64,000 nucleotides of DNA from Clostridia bacterium (GCA_017512805.1 JAFWES010000025.1:35387-99386), one strand, 5' to 3'. Positions 1 to 9,446 are shown, numbered from the stretch's first letter. Notes: generated by a model not told the origin, from the letters alone. Numbers and translations: made by a program.

Positions 1-739
1 TTTTCATGATCGCCAGGGCAATGGGGTTGCAGCTCATGATCAGCTTCGCCCCCGCCCCATGGGCCGCTTCCGCCGCGGCGTCCGCGTCCTCGAAGCATCC
101 GTAATAGTTCGGAGTCTGGAGAAGGAGGCATGCGGTTTCCCCATCCGCCAGGCTTTTCAGGGCTTCCAGGTCCGTAACGCCCTCCCGCTCCGGCACGACG
201 GTCACCTCCGCGTCCCGGCCAAAGGCGTAGGTCCGCACCACGGAAAGCACCTTCGGATCCACGGCCGCGGAAACCAGAATCTTCCGCCGTTTTTTCTCCA
301 GACACATTCCGCAGGCCTCGGCCGCGGCCGTCGCGCCGTCGTATACGCTGGCGTTGGCCGCCGCCATCCCGGTCAGTTCGCAGATATCCGTCTGAAATTC
401 AAAAATCGACTGCAGAACCCCCTGGCTGATTTCCGCCTGATAGGGGGTATACGCTGTCCGGAATTCCTCCTTGCCCACCACTTCCCCCACAATGGAGGGA
501 ATATAGTGCCGGTAGGCCCCGGCCCCCCGGAAGACGGTGCCGTACACCCGGTTTTTCCGGGCCAGCCCCTCCATCAGGCGGCGAACCTCCATTTCCGATT
601 TTCCTTCCGGAATCCGCAGCGGCTCCTTCCGCTTCAGCTCCTCCGGAATTCCGGCATACAGATCCTCCATGCGCTCCATGCCGCAGGCCTTCAGCATGTT
701 TTTCCGATCCGCCTCAGTGTTCGGTACATACGTTCCCAT
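1..739 (-). CDS. gcvPA: Glycine dehydrogenase (decarboxylating) subunit 1, partial
   Basis: This is the N-terminal part of the P-protein alpha subunit of the glycine cleavage system, which with gcvPB decarboxylates glycine using pyridoxal phosphate and passes the aminomethyl group to GcvH lipoate. The minus-strand frame opens with MGTYVPNTEADRKNML and continues through GAGAYRHYIPSIV, YTPYQAEISQG and NASVYDGATAAAEA, all typical of the split bacterial P-protein. The ATG at 737-739 follows a GGGAGG motif. The gene runs off the left edge, so about 245 codons are present of the roughly 440-450 usual for the family. It lies 46 bp downstream of gcvH in the same operon; gcvPB is expected just beyond the edge. 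Confidence 0.93.
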   Translation of the reverse strand, partial: MGTYVPNTEADRKNMLKACGMERMEDLYAGIPEELKRKEPLRIPEGKSEMEVRRLMEGLARKNRVYGTVFRGAGAYRHYIPSIVGEVVGKEEFRTAYTPYQAEISQGVLQSIFEFQTDICELTGMAAANASVYDGATAAAEACGMCLEKKRRKILVSAAVDPKVLSVVRTYAFGRDAEVTVVPEREGVTDLEALKSLADGETACLLLQTPNYYGCFEDADAAAEAAHGAGAKLIMSCNPIALAIMK

Positions 740-785
740 GCGCTTTCCCTCCCCCGGCGCCGGTCTTTCCCCGGCCATAACCGCC

Positions 786-1166
786 TTATCCTTCCGACGC
801 CGCGTAGGCCTCATAGGCCTCCGCGTCCATCAGTTCCTCCGTATCGGTGATGTCCCCAGCCAGCACGAACCAGGCCTCGTAAGGCGCTTCGTTCATCTTT
901 TCCGGCGCGTCCTGCAGTGCTTCGTTCACCTGCAGCACCGTACCCGTCACCGGCGAATTGACATCGGAAACCGCCTTCACGGATTCCACGTCCGCGAAGG
1001 ATTCTCCCGCCGTCAGCGCGTCCCCCTCCTCGGGCAGATTGACGAATACCAAATCCCCCAGCTGATCCTGGGCAAAATCCGTAATCCCGATATACGCCTT
1101 GTTCTCCTCCGTAAAGCGGATCCATTCATGGGTTTTGGTGTACTTCAGTTCCTTCGGAAAATGCAT
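786..1166 (-). CDS. gcvH: Glycine cleavage system H protein
   Basis: GcvH is the lipoylated shuttle protein of the glycine cleavage complex and carries the aminomethyl intermediate between the P- and T-proteins. The 126-residue length is normal. The family signature is complete: an N-terminal [10 protein letters not shown], then the lipoyl site [15 protein letters not shown] with its lysine near residue 64, and a C-terminal [10 protein letters not shown]. It sits between gcvT and gcvPA in the riboswitch-controlled operon. The ribosome binding site before this ATG is weak (AAAGAAG-like), so expression may depend partly on translation of the upstream gene. Confidence 0.97.
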   Translation of the reverse strand: MHFPKELKYTKTHEWIRFTEENKAYIGITDFAQDQLGDLVFVNLPEEGDALTAGESFADVESVKAVSDVNSPVTGTVLQVNEALQDAPEKMNEAPYEAWFVLAGDITDTEELMDAEAYEAYAASEG

Positions 1167-1312
1167 GTTTTTTCTTCTTTCGTGCTGTTCGTTTTCCTTT
1201 TTTCTTCTGGCTTTTTTCTTCCGGTGCCGCTGTTCAGCCGCTGCGCTCTCTGAGGGATTCCCCTCCGGGGGACGCCTTTCCTGCCCGGGGCGGCGTGTTC
1301 AGGGCTGAACCG

Positions 1313-2407
1313 TTACTTTTTCTCTTTTTTATAGAAAGGCATCCGGACGACCTCGGCTTCCACCCGGCGCCCCCGTACATCCACTTCCACCCGGGTTCCC
1401 GGCTCCCGATAGTCCGTCTCCAGGATGGCCATGGCCGCCGGATAGCCCACGAACGGGCAATGGGTTCCGGAGGTGGTCTGTCCGATCAGCCGCCCATCCG
1501 CGTATACGTCCTGATGCTCCCGCAGGATGCCCTTGCCGATGGCCTTCAGCCCGACCCGGCGTACCTTCGGCGCGCCGGCCGCCTCCAGAGCGGCCTTTCC
1601 GATAAAGTCCGGCTTGTCCATTTTGACAAAGAACCCCAACCCGGCCGTCAGGGGCGAAATATCATCGCTCAGCTCATGCCCGTACAGGGGCATGGCCGCC
1701 TCCAGCCGCAGGGTGTCCCGGGCCCCCAGCCCGCAGGGGATCAGCCCTTCGTCCGCGCCGGCTTCCAGCAGCAGATCCCACATCTTTTCCGTCTCCTCCG
1801 CCGGGATGTAGAGCTCAAACCCGTCGGAGCCGGTATATCCCGTCCGGGACACGATGCAGGAAATTCCCCCCACATCCCTGTCCCAACAGGCATGATAGGA
1901 TTTGAGCGGAATGTTTTCCGGCGCCGTCAGCTTCCTGAGAATCTCCTCCGCCAGCGGCCCCTGGAGCGCAATCTGTCCGTAATCATCCGACACATCGTTT
2001 GCCCGCGCGTCACCGATCAGATGTTCCTGAATCCAGCGTACATCCTTTTCCCGGTTGGAAGCGTTGACGACGATAAAGTACCGCCCGTCTGGCATTTTGT
2101 AGACAATCAGATCGTCCACCGTGCCTCCCCGCTCGTTGCACATGGGGCTGTACCTGGCCTGCCCCTCCGCCATCTCCGTATAATCGTTGGTCAGAAGCCG
2201 GTTCAGATTCATGACCGCGTCCGGCCCCTCCAGGATGACTTCCCTCATATGGGATACATCGAACAGCCCGCAGGCCGTCCGCACTGCCATGTGCTCCCGG
2301 ATGACGCCGGTTTTGTACTGCACCGGCATTTCGAATCCGCCAAATTCCACCATTTTCCCGCCGCACCGGATATGGGCATCGTACAGCGGCGTCCGTTTCA
2401 GTTCCAT
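1313..2407 (-). CDS. gcvT: Glycine cleavage system aminomethyltransferase (T protein)
   Basis: GcvT transfers the methylene group from GcvH-bound aminomethyl-lipoate to tetrahydrofolate, releasing ammonia. The protein (364 aa) starts MELKRTPLYDAHIRCGGKM and has the family segments GFEMPVQY, DVSHMREV, RTGYTGSDGFELY and GLGARDTLRLEA. I chose the ATG at 2405-2407 because AAAGGAGG precedes it; a longer open frame reaching 2641 is only translation of the riboswitch leader. It is the first gene of gcvT-gcvH-gcvPA. A 146-bp gap separates it from gcvH. Confidence 0.97.
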   Translation of the reverse strand: MELKRTPLYDAHIRCGGKMVEFGGFEMPVQYKTGVIREHMAVRTACGLFDVSHMREVILEGPDAVMNLNRLLTNDYTEMAEGQARYSPMCNERGGTVDDLIVYKMPDGRYFIVVNASNREKDVRWIQEHLIGDARANDVSDDYGQIALQGPLAEEILRKLTAPENIPLKSYHACWDRDVGGISCIVSRTGYTGSDGFELYIPAEETEKMWDLLLEAGADEGLIPCGLGARDTLRLEAAMPLYGHELSDDISPLTAGLGFFVKMDKPDFIGKAALEAAGAPKVRRVGLKAIGKGILREHQDVYADGRLIGQTTSGTHCPFVGYPAAMAILETDYREPGTRVEVDVRGRRVEAEVVRMPFYKKEKK

Positions 2408-2432
2408 TCCATCCTCCTTTCGACACGCGCAA

Positions 2433-2475
2433 AAGGGCACACCGCGCCGGCTCTTTGGCCGATCGCCGTGTGCCC
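2433..2475 (-). terminator. Terminator hairpin of the glycine riboswitch platform
   Basis: On the minus strand a GGGCACAC arm pairs with GTGTGCCC across a GC-rich loop and is followed by TTTT. It lies between the second glycine aptamer and the gcvT ribosome binding site, so it is the likely expression platform. That glycine binding prevents this terminator is inferred from known tandem glycine riboswitches. Confidence 0.75.
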
Positions 2476-2645
2476 TGTCTGCAAACCTGAAAGATTCAGC
2501 GCCTTTCCTTCGGGAAAAACACCTTGCTTCTTCGGTGTGATATCCACTTTCCAGGGACGCGTCCGGATCCGGTTCTTTTACCTGAGAGTTTTGCCCCTTC
2601 GGTTCCCCCGGCCTTTTGCCGGAGGTCTCTCCCGAACCCATCTTC
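2476..2645 (-). promoter_or_regulatory. Tandem glycine riboswitch
   Basis: Two consecutive aptamers can be read on the minus strand. The first (about 2574-2640) has GGGAGAGACC, then CCGAAGGGGCAAA, then ACTCTCAGG. The second (about 2476-2555) has CTGGAAAGTGG, ACCGAAGAAGCAAGG and AATCTTTCAGG. These are the conserved blocks of the gcvT-type glycine riboswitch. It lies directly upstream of gcvT, as in many Firmicutes, and presumably turns on glycine catabolism when glycine is abundant. Confidence 0.92.
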
Positions 2646-2655
2646 CGCTGTGTTT

Positions 2656-2684
2656 ATGATATCTGTTTTTTCCCATTTTGTCAA
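2656..2684 (-). promoter_or_regulatory. Promoter of the gcv operon
   Basis: The minus strand has TTGACA (2679-2684), a 17-bp spacer and TATCAT (2656-2661), a near-consensus vegetative promoter. Transcription would begin about 10 bp before the first glycine aptamer. Confidence 0.8.
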
Positions 2685-2805
2685 TTTATTCTTTTCCTGT
2701 TGCCGCCGTCCATACAGGGTGCGCACCACCCGAGGCGGCATTCGCGTCCGCCATGAACAGCAAGACAGAACGGTCAAAAGCAGCAAAAAAACAACCAAAA
2801 AACAA

Positions 2806-2829
2806 ATTCCCTTCTTGCAAGAAGGGAAT
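2806..2829. repeat. 24-bp perfect palindrome over the trpB promoter
   Basis: The sequence centred between 2817 and 2818 (core CTTCTTGCAAGAAG) is a perfect inverted repeat of two 12-bp halves. It covers the whole -35 hexamer of the T-box promoter, which suggests an operator. Read on the minus strand it is followed by a T-rich stretch, so it could also act as a terminator, although no minus-strand gene ends here. Confidence 0.6.
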
Positions 2830-2843
2830 AACTATGATATACT
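2815..2843 (+). promoter_or_regulatory. Promoter of the T-box leader and trpB
   Basis: TTGCAA (2815-2820), a 17-bp spacer and TATACT (2838-2843) form a good vegetative promoter about 7 bp before the T-box leader begins. Confidence 0.7.
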
Positions 2844-2849
2844 TTCCTA

Positions 2850-3123
2850 AACCGTTGAAGAAGAGTGAGTACTTTTTCCGGATGTTCCTCACAGAGAGCC
2901 GCCGGCGGTGGGAATGCGGCAGGAGCAGGAAAAGGGAATGGACTTCTGAGGGCAATCAGAAAGGGCTTCGCCTGAGTATGGGAGACGGGCTGACCTTCCG
3001 TCATTTGGGTCCGCGTATGATGGTACGCATGAGTGGGCGCGAAAGCGCCAAGCCGGGTGGCACCGCAGGTTTGATATCTATTCAGCCTGTCCCAGCGCGC
3101 AAAATGCATGGGACAGGTTTTTT
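2850..3123 (+). promoter_or_regulatory. Tryptophan T-box leader with terminator
   Basis: This is a tRNA-sensing T-box. Visible parts in order are the AGTA of the S-turn, CAGAGAGCC of the distal stem I, the specifier loop GAATGGAC with a UGG (Trp) specifier at 2939-2941 followed by a purine, and the T-box core AAGCCGGGTGGCACCGC at 3050-3066. A terminator follows, CCTGTCCC / GGGACAGG at 3086-3117 with TTTTTT. Uncharged tRNA-Trp should stabilise the antiterminator and permit trpB transcription. The Trp specificity agrees with the downstream gene. Confidence 0.93.
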
Positions 3124-3155
3124 CTGTCCCCGACGAAAGAAAGGAGAACAGAACC

Positions 3156-4526
3156 ATGGCACGCAGCGACATTCCCTACAAAATCTATCTGACCGAAGAC
3201 GAGATGCCGAAAACCTGGTATAACCTGCGGGCGGACATGAAAAACAAGCCCGCGCCCCTGCTGAATCCCGGCACCCATCAGCCCATGACCGCGGAAGAGC
3301 TGCAGGGCGTTTTCTGCGAAGAGCTGGTTAAACAGGAACTGGACAATGACACCCGGGAATATCCCGTTCCCCAGGAGATTCTGGATTTCTACAAGATGTA
3401 CCGTCCCTCCCCCCTGGTGCGGGCTTACTGCCTGGAAAAGAAGCTGAACACCCCCGCGAAGATCTATTACAAATTCGAGGGCAACAACACCAGCGGCAGC
3501 CACAAGCTGAACTCCGCCATCGCCCAGGCATATTACGCCAAGAAGCAGGGCCTGAAGGGCGTCACCACGGAAACCGGCGCCGGTCAGTGGGGCACCGCGC
3601 TGTCCATGGCCTGCGCGTACTTTGAGCTGGACTGCAAGGTCTTCATGGTGAAGGTCTCCTATGAGCAAAAGCCCTTCCGCCGGGAGGTCATGAAGGTGTA
3701 CGGCGCCTCCGTCACGCCCTCCCCTTCCATGACCACCCAGATCGGCCAAAAGATTCTGTCGGAGCATCCCGGCACCACCGGTTCCCTGGGCTGCGCCATT
3801 TCCGAGGCGGTGGAGGTCGCCGTGGGCAATCCCGGTTACCGCTATGTGCTGGGCAGCGTCCTGAACCAGGTGCTGCTGCATCAGTCCGTGATCGGCATGG
3901 AAACGAAGATCGCCATGGACAAATACGGCATCAAACCGGATATCATCATCGGCTGCGCCGGCGGCGGCAGCAACCTGGGCGGCCTGATCGCCCCCTTCAT
4001 GGGCGAAAAGCTGCGGGGCGAAGCGGACTATCGGTTCATCGCCGTGGAGCCGGCATCCTGCCCCAGCCTGACCCGCGGGGTGTTCGCCTATGACTTCTGC
4101 GACACGGGCATGGTCTGCCCCCTGTCGAAGATGTATACCCTGGGCTCGGACTTCATTCCCGCCCCGAACCACGCCGGCGGCCTGCGGTATCACGGCATGA
4201 GCCCCATCCTCTCCCAGCTGTATGATGACAAGATGATGGAGGCTGTCTCCGTTCCCCAGACCCGGGTCTTCGAGGCGGCGGAGCTTTTTGCCCGCACCGA
4301 AGGTATCCTGCCCGCGCCGGAAAGCAGCCACGCCATTCGGGTGGCCATCGACGAGGCCATGAAGTGCAGGGAAACCGGCGAGGAAAAGAACATCCTCTTC
4401 GGCCTCACCGGCACCGGCTACTTCGACCTGGTCGCTTACGAAAAGTTCCACAACGGCGCCATGGACGATTATGTGCCGACCGACGAGGAACTGGCCTCCT
4501 ACCGGGCGCGGCTTCCTCAGATCTGA
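3156..4526 (+). CDS. trpB: Tryptophan synthase beta chain-like protein (TrpB2 type)
   Basis: This PLP enzyme would condense indole, or possibly another indole donor, with serine to make tryptophan. The 456-residue length, the N-terminal IYLTEDEMPKTWYNLRADM and the PLP-lysine motif NNTSGSHKLNSA mark it as TrpB2 rather than the shorter TrpB1. A glycine-rich phosphate-binding segment CAGGGSNLGGL lies near residue 270. The ATG at 3156 follows AAAGGAGAAC. No trpA or other trp gene is adjacent. A stand-alone TrpB2 under Trp T-box control suggests indole salvage; this role is inferred. Confidence 0.93.
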   Translation: MARSDIPYKIYLTEDEMPKTWYNLRADMKNKPAPLLNPGTHQPMTAEELQGVFCEELVKQELDNDTREYPVPQEILDFYKMYRPSPLVRAYCLEKKLNTPAKIYYKFEGNNTSGSHKLNSAIAQAYYAKKQGLKGVTTETGAGQWGTALSMACAYFELDCKVFMVKVSYEQKPFRREVMKVYGASVTPSPSMTTQIGQKILSEHPGTTGSLGCAISEAVEVAVGNPGYRYVLGSVLNQVLLHQSVIGMETKIAMDKYGIKPDIIIGCAGGGSNLGGLIAPFMGEKLRGEADYRFIAVEPASCPSLTRGVFAYDFCDTGMVCPLSKMYTLGSDFIPAPNHAGGLRYHGMSPILSQLYDDKMMEAVSVPQTRVFEAAELFARTEGILPAPESSHAIRVAIDEAMKCRETGEEKNILFGLTGTGYFDLVAYEKFHNGAMDDYVPTDEELASYRARLPQI

Positions 4527-4600
4527 CAAAACCGCATCGAAAAACCGCTCTCATAAGAGCTCTTTCCGCCCCGCGGGATTTCCCGGAAAGCGGAACGTAT

Positions 4601-4630
4601 GAAGCCGGGCATTTCGCCCGGCTTCTTTTT
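4601..4630 (+). terminator. Terminator after trpB
   Basis: GAAGCCGGGC pairs with GCCCGGCTTC around an ATTTC loop and is followed by TTTTT. The 314-bp gap 4527-4840 otherwise holds only the secA promoter. Confidence 0.85.
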
Positions 4631-4737
4631 CAGCTGGAATGACGTAAAATGCGCTTCTGTCCGCGAACGTGTATCAGGCAGACTCCCCGGTTCCCGCGAA
4701 TAACCAGCGGTAACCGGAAGCGGCAGAAAATCAACCC

Positions 4738-4767
4738 TTGCGTGCAACGTGGATGGGGTGATATACT
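4738..4767 (+). promoter_or_regulatory. Probable secA promoter
   Basis: TTGCGT (4738-4743), an 18-bp spacer and TATACT (4762-4767) lie about 75 bp upstream of the secA start. Confidence 0.55.
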
Positions 4768-4840
4768 GGTAAGTACTGTTTTGCCTTCACAAAAGGGCAG
4801 GCAGTACAGTTTGCAGCAATAAATGAAAAAGGATAAAAAG

Positions 4841-7549
4841 ATGTTTGAATTTGTAAAAAAGCTGCTGGGAACCAGCAACGAAAGTCAGCTGAAAAAGCTG
4901 CGGAAAACGGTGGACGCGGTCAACGCCTTGGGGCCGGAATACAAAAAGCTGACCGATGCCCAGCTGCGGGCGAAGACGGAGGAATTCCGCGCCCGGCTGG
5001 CGAAGGGCGAAACGGAGGACGATATTCTTCCGGAAGCCTTCGCGACGGTGCGGGAGGCTGCAGACCGGGTGCTGGGCATGCGGCCCTACGACGTGCAGGT
5101 GCTGGGCGGCATCGTGCTGCACCAGGGTCGGATTGCCGAAATGAAGACCGGCGAAGGCAAAACGCTGGTCTCCACCATGCCCGCGTATCTGAACGCCCTG
5201 GGCGGCAAAGGGGTGCACATCGTAACGGTCAACGACTACCTGGCCCGCCGCGACAGCGAATGGATGGGCAAGGTGCACCGCTTTCTGGGCCTCTCTGTAG
5301 GCCTGATCGTCCACGACCTGGACAGCCGGGAGCGGCGGGAATCCTATGCCTGCGACATCACCTATGGCACCAATAACGAGCTGGGGTTCGATTATCTGCG
5401 GGATAACATGGTCATCCGGCAGGCGGACCTGGTCCAGCGGGGGCATCATTTCGCCATCGTGGACGAGGTGGACTCCATTCTCATCGACGAAGCCCGGACG
5501 CCCCTGATCATTTCCGGCCAGGGGGAAAAGAGCACCGAGATGTACGAACGGGTGGACGCGGTGGTCCGGAACCTGAAACCCGAAATCCACTATGAAGTAG
5601 AGGAAAAGAAAAAAGCCGTCACCCTGACGGACGAGGGCGCCCAGCGGGTGGAGCAGGCCTTTGGCATCACGAACCTGAACGATCCCGAAAACAGCGACCT
5701 GAACCACTATGTGTCCTGCGCCCTGCGGGCCAACGTCCTCATGAAGCGGGACGTGGATTACGTGGTTCAGAACGGCCAGGTCATCATCGTAGACGAGTTC
5801 ACCGGCCGGCTCATGATCGGGCGGCGGTACTCCGAAGGCCTGCATCAGGCCATCGAAGCCAAGGAGCACGTGAAGGTGGAGCGGGAAAGCAAGACCCTGG
5901 CCACCATCACCTTCCAGAACTACTTCCGCATGTACGAAAAGCTTTCCGGCATGACGGGTACCGCCAAGACGGAGGAAGCGGAATTCCAGGGGATTTACGC
6001 CCTGGACGTGGTCGAAATTCCGACAAACCGTCCCAACATCCGGCAGGATGAAGAGGACATGGTTTATAAAAACAAAGCCGCCAAATACAATGCGGTCATC
6101 GATTCCATCCTGACCCATCACGAAAGCGGGCAGCCCTTGCTGGTGGGCACGGTCAGCGTGGAAATCTCCGAACTGCTCAGCGATATGCTGAACCGCCGGG
6201 GCGTCAAACACGAGGTTCTGAATGCCAAGAACCACGCGCGGGAAGCGGAAATCGTCGCCCAGGCGGGTCATTTGGGCGCGGTGACCATCGCCACCAATAT
6301 GGCCGGCCGTGGGACGGACATTCTGCTGGGCGGCAACCCGGAATTCCTGGCCCGAAAGGCCATGCGGCAGGAGGGCGTGGAAGAGGAGATCATCGAAGCC
6401 GCCACCGGGCATAATGAGGACGTTCCGGAAGAGGTGCTGGCCGCCCGGGAACGCTACAATGCCCTGTATCAGCAGTTTAAACAGGAAACCGACCGGGAGC
6501 ACGAGCTGGTCGTCAAGACGGGAGGACTGCACATCATCGGCACCGAGCGGCATGAGAGCCGCCGGATTGACAACCAGCTGCGGGGCCGGGCCGGCCGGCA
6601 GGGAGACCCGGGTTCCACCCAGTTCTTCATCAGCCTGGAGGACGACCTGATGCGGCTGTTCGGATCCGAGCGGATCGGCAGCATGGTGGATCGGCTGGGA
6701 CTGAAGGATGATGAACCCCTGACCGCGGGCATGCTGACCAAGCAGATCGAAAGCGCCCAGAAGCGCATTGAGGGCCGGAACTTCGAGATGCGCAAGCACG
6801 TGCTGGAGTATGACAACGTCATGAATCGGCAGCGGGAGGTTATTTATGGCCAGCGCCGCCGGGTGCTTATGGGTGAAAATGTGCGGGACAGCGTCACCCG
6901 GATGGCGGATCACGTCATCGACTTTGCCATCAGCAGCTGGATGAACGGAGAAGATCCCGCGGAATGGGAGTGGACCCAGGCTGCCAACTATCTGGAGAAC
7001 CTTTGCAACCACCACGGGATCCTGGAAAGCCTGAAGCCCCGGGCGGAGGAACTGGGACAGGAGGGTCTGGCGGAAGCGCTGAAAAAGGATGCCGCCGCCT
7101 TCTACGAAGAACGGGAAAAGCTGCTGGACGAAATCCATGTCGACATGCGGGAAGTGGAACGGGTCATGCTGCTGCGCAGCGTGGACAGCCGCTGGATGGA
7201 CCATATCGACGCCATGGATCAGCTGCGGGACGGCATCGGTTTCCGGGCCTACAGCGGCAAGAACCCTGTCACCGAGTATCAGATCGAAGCCGGGCATATG
7301 TTTGAGGAACTGAACCATCTGATCCGGGAGGACACGGTCCGCCGGGTCTATCAGACAAAGGTACAGGTCACACCGGAACGGGTGCAGACCGCGAAGCCCA
7401 CCGAAGCCCGCCTGGCGGGAGACGGCCCCCGGCAGCCCCGGAAGGTAAAGCCCTCCCAGAAGGTTGGGCGGAACGATCCCTGCCCCTGCGGGAGTGGGAA
7501 AAAGTATAAAAACTGTCACGGAAGAAGCGATCAAAACGAGGCTCCGTAA
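4841..7549 (+). CDS. secA: Preprotein translocase ATPase SecA
   Basis: SecA is the ATPase motor that pushes unfolded preproteins through the SecYEG channel. The Walker A motif MKTGEGKTL lies near residue 105, the DEAD-type segment is [16 protein letters not shown], and motif VI is around [12 protein letters not shown]. The extreme C-terminus has the zinc-binding SEC-C motif [19 protein letters not shown] used to contact SecB or lipids. The length of 902 aa is normal. I prefer the ATG at 4841 because AAAGGAT lies about 7 bp upstream; an in-frame ATG at 4823 lacks a good site. prfB follows 56 bp downstream, as in many Firmicutes. Confidence 0.97.
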   Translation: MFEFVKKLLGTSNESQLKKLRKTVDAVNALGPEYKKLTDAQLRAKTEEFRARLAKGETEDDILPEAFATVREAADRVLGMRPYDVQVLGGIVLHQGRIAEMKTGEGKTLVSTMPAYLNALGGKGVHIVTVNDYLARRDSEWMGKVHRFLGLSVGLIVHDLDSRERRESYACDITYGTNNELGFDYLRDNMVIRQADLVQRGHHFAIVDEVDSILIDEARTPLIISGQGEKSTEMYERVDAVVRNLKPEIHYEVEEKKKAVTLTDEGAQRVEQAFGITNLNDPENSDLNHYVSCALRANVLMKRDVDYVVQNGQVIIVDEFTGRLMIGRRYSEGLHQAIEAKEHVKVERESKTLATITFQNYFRMYEKLSGMTGTAKTEEAEFQGIYALDVVEIPTNRPNIRQDEEDMVYKNKAAKYNAVIDSILTHHESGQPLLVGTVSVEISELLSDMLNRRGVKHEVLNAKNHAREAEIVAQAGHLGAVTIATNMAGRGTDILLGGNPEFLARKAMRQEGVEEEIIEAATGHNEDVPEEVLAARERYNALYQQFKQETDREHELVVKTGGLHIIGTERHESRRIDNQLRGRAGRQGDPGSTQFFISLEDDLMRLFGSERIGSMVDRLGLKDDEPLTAGMLTKQIESAQKRIEGRNFEMRKHVLEYDNVMNRQREVIYGQRRRVLMGENVRDSVTRMADHVIDFAISSWMNGEDPAEWEWTQAANYLENLCNHHGILESLKPRAEELGQEGLAEALKKDAAAFYEEREKLLDEIHVDMREVERVMLLRSVDSRWMDHIDAMDQLRDGIGFRAYSGKNPVTEYQIEAGHMFEELNHLIREDTVRRVYQTKVQVTPERVQTAKPTEARLAGDGPRQPRKVKPSQKVGRNDPCPCGSGKKYKNCHGRSDQNEAP

Positions 7550-7605
7550 CCATCCTGTTCAGTCGCCGATACCCCTACCGACCAAAGAAAAAGGAGAGCA
7601 TTGTC

Positions 7606-8712
7606 ATGATTGAACTGGAACAATACGCTCAGGATCTTTCCGGCATCCGCAAAAGCATTCTGGCGGCGGGTGAAGCCTTGCATATCGATCATATGAAGGA
7701 GCAGATCGAAGAGCTGACTCAGGAAATGAATCAGCCGGAATTCTGGAATGATACCGCCCGCAGCACCAGCGTCAACCAGAAGCTGGGTCACCTGAAAAAC
7801 CGGCTGGAACACTATGAAGGGCTGCTGGCCTCCGCCGACGACGTGGAAACCATGATGGAGCTGGCGAGGGAAGAAAACGACGAGGACATGGTGGCGGAAG
7901 CCGGGGAGACCCTGAAGGCGCTGAAGGAAAAGGCGGATGCTCTGGAGCTGGAAACCCTGATGCGGGGGGACTATGACGATAACGACGCGATTCTGTCCCT
8001 GCACGCCGGAGCCGGCGGTACCGAAGCCCAGGACTGGACGCAGATGCTCTACCGCATGTATACCCGTTACTGTGAAAAGATGGGCTTCCAGGTGAAGCTG
8101 CTCGATCTCCTGGACGGGGATGAAGCGGGTATTAAGTCCGTGACCTTTGAGGTCAGCGGCGATCACGCCTACGGCTACCTCCGGGGAGAAAAGGGCGTCC
8201 ACCGGCTGGTGCGCATCAGTCCCTTCGACGCCAACGCCCGGCGGCATACCAGCTTTTCCAGCCTGGACGTAGCCCCCCTGCTGGCGGATGATAACAGCGA
8301 TATCGTCGTGGACATGAAATATGTACGGGTGGATACCTACCACTCCAGCGGCGCCGGCGGCCAGAACGTCAACAAGACCTCCTCCGCCGTCCGCATGACC
8401 TACGTCAAGGATGACGTCACCATTGTGGTGGCCTGCCAGACGGAACGGGATCAGGTGCAGAACCGGGCCACCTGTATGAAAATGCTGAAAGCCAAGCTGC
8501 TGGAGCTGCGGGAGCGGGAAAAAGAACAGCAGATGGCGGATATCAAGGGCGAAATGAAGAAGATCGAATGGGGCAGCCAGATCCGCTCCTATGTTTTCCA
8601 ACCCTATACCATGGTCAAGGATCACCGAACCAATTACGAATCCGGAAACATTGACGATGTGATGAACGGGAACCTGGAAGGCTTTGTCACCGCCTATCTG
8701 AAGATGCAGTAA
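7606..8712 (+). CDS. prfB: Peptide chain release factor 2
   Basis: RF2 reads UGA and UAA stop codons and triggers peptidyl-tRNA hydrolysis. The 368-aa product has the SPF anticodon-like tripeptide (RISPFDANARRHTS) and the catalytic GGQ in SGAGGQNVNKTSSAV. The frame is continuous from the ATG at 7606 (after AAAGGAGAG) to the end. The programmed +1 frameshift with an early in-frame UGA, which autoregulates prfB in many bacteria, is absent here. The TAA stop overlaps the next start (TAATG), indicating translational coupling. Confidence 0.97.
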   Translation: MIELEQYAQDLSGIRKSILAAGEALHIDHMKEQIEELTQEMNQPEFWNDTARSTSVNQKLGHLKNRLEHYEGLLASADDVETMMELAREENDEDMVAEAGETLKALKEKADALELETLMRGDYDDNDAILSLHAGAGGTEAQDWTQMLYRMYTRYCEKMGFQVKLLDLLDGDEAGIKSVTFEVSGDHAYGYLRGEKGVHRLVRISPFDANARRHTSFSSLDVAPLLADDNSDIVVDMKYVRVDTYHSSGAGGQNVNKTSSAVRMTYVKDDVTIVVACQTERDQVQNRATCMKMLKAKLLELREREKEQQMADIKGEMKKIEWGSQIRSYVFQPYTMVKDHRTNYESGNIDDVMNGNLEGFVTAYLKMQ

Positions 8713-9446
8713 TGAACGGACAACGCCACCCTCCGGCCATGCCGGAAAACGCCGGGAACCGGCACCTTCCCACCGCCGCCCGGGCGGCGGGAGCGCTCGG
8801 CGGCGCCACTGCCGCGTTCCTGCTGGTCTTCGGCATTCTTTTCGTCGTCTGCTTCCTGGCCGGAAACGGCGCCGTCATGACCCGGGAAATCGCGCGCTTC
8901 GCCCCGCCGGAAGCCACCGGTCTGAACGAAACCCTGTATCCGGAGATGGGGGCCCATATCGCCGCCTTCCTGCGGGGAGAAACGGAAAGCTTCCAGTTCG
9001 TCCTGCCTGCCGGAGAAGGGCTGGTGCGGCCTCTGTTTCATGATTATGAACTGCGGCATATGGAAGACTGCCGGGGGCTGATTTCCCTGGCGCGGACAGT
9101 CCGCAATATCGCGGGAGGGCTGGCGCTGCTGGGCCTCCTGTCTCTCTTTGTCCTGAAAAAAAAGGAAGAAAGACGCTCTTATGCCCGGGGCGGGCTGTAT
9201 GCTCTGCGTGCCCTGAGCGGGATCGCCGCCGGGCTGGCCCTGTGGGCGATGCTGGACTTTGACCGCTTCTTTACCGCCTTTCACCGCCTGGCCTTCACCA
9301 ACGACCTGTGGCTGCTGAACCCCCGTACAGATCTGCTGATCCGTCTGATGCCGGAAGGTCTGTTCATGGATCTTGGTCTGTGGGGACTCTGCGCCGCGGG
9401 GGCCTGGCTGCTCATCCTGTCCGCCGGCTTCCGCCTCCTGCGGTAA
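8712..9446 (+). CDS. TIGR01906-family (DUF1461) integral membrane protein
   Basis: This 244-aa membrane protein has about four hydrophobic helices (near residues 31-51, 135-150, 165-180 and 225-240). It also has conserved family segments such as HDYELRHMEDCRGL and the FTAFHRLAFTNDLWLLNP block. These match my memory of the TIGR01906/DUF1461 family, whose function is unknown. The start codon overlaps the prfB stop, so it is probably translated with prfB. An Arg/Pro/Ala-rich N-terminal tail of about 25 residues precedes the first helix. Confidence 0.8.
   Translation: MNGQRHPPAMPENAGNRHLPTAARAAGALGGATAAFLLVFGILFVVCFLAGNGAVMTREIARFAPPEATGLNETLYPEMGAHIAAFLRGETESFQFVLPAGEGLVRPLFHDYELRHMEDCRGLISLARTVRNIAGGLALLGLLSLFVLKKKEERRSYARGGLYALRALSGIAAGLALWAMLDFDRFFTAFHRLAFTNDLWLLNPRTDLLIRLMPEGLFMDLGLWGLCAAGAWLLILSAGFRLLR

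Noticed and set aside
4823-4840. Upstream ATG as the secA start
   Set aside because: It lacks a ribosome binding site, whereas the ATG at 4841 follows AAAGGAT at suitable spacing.
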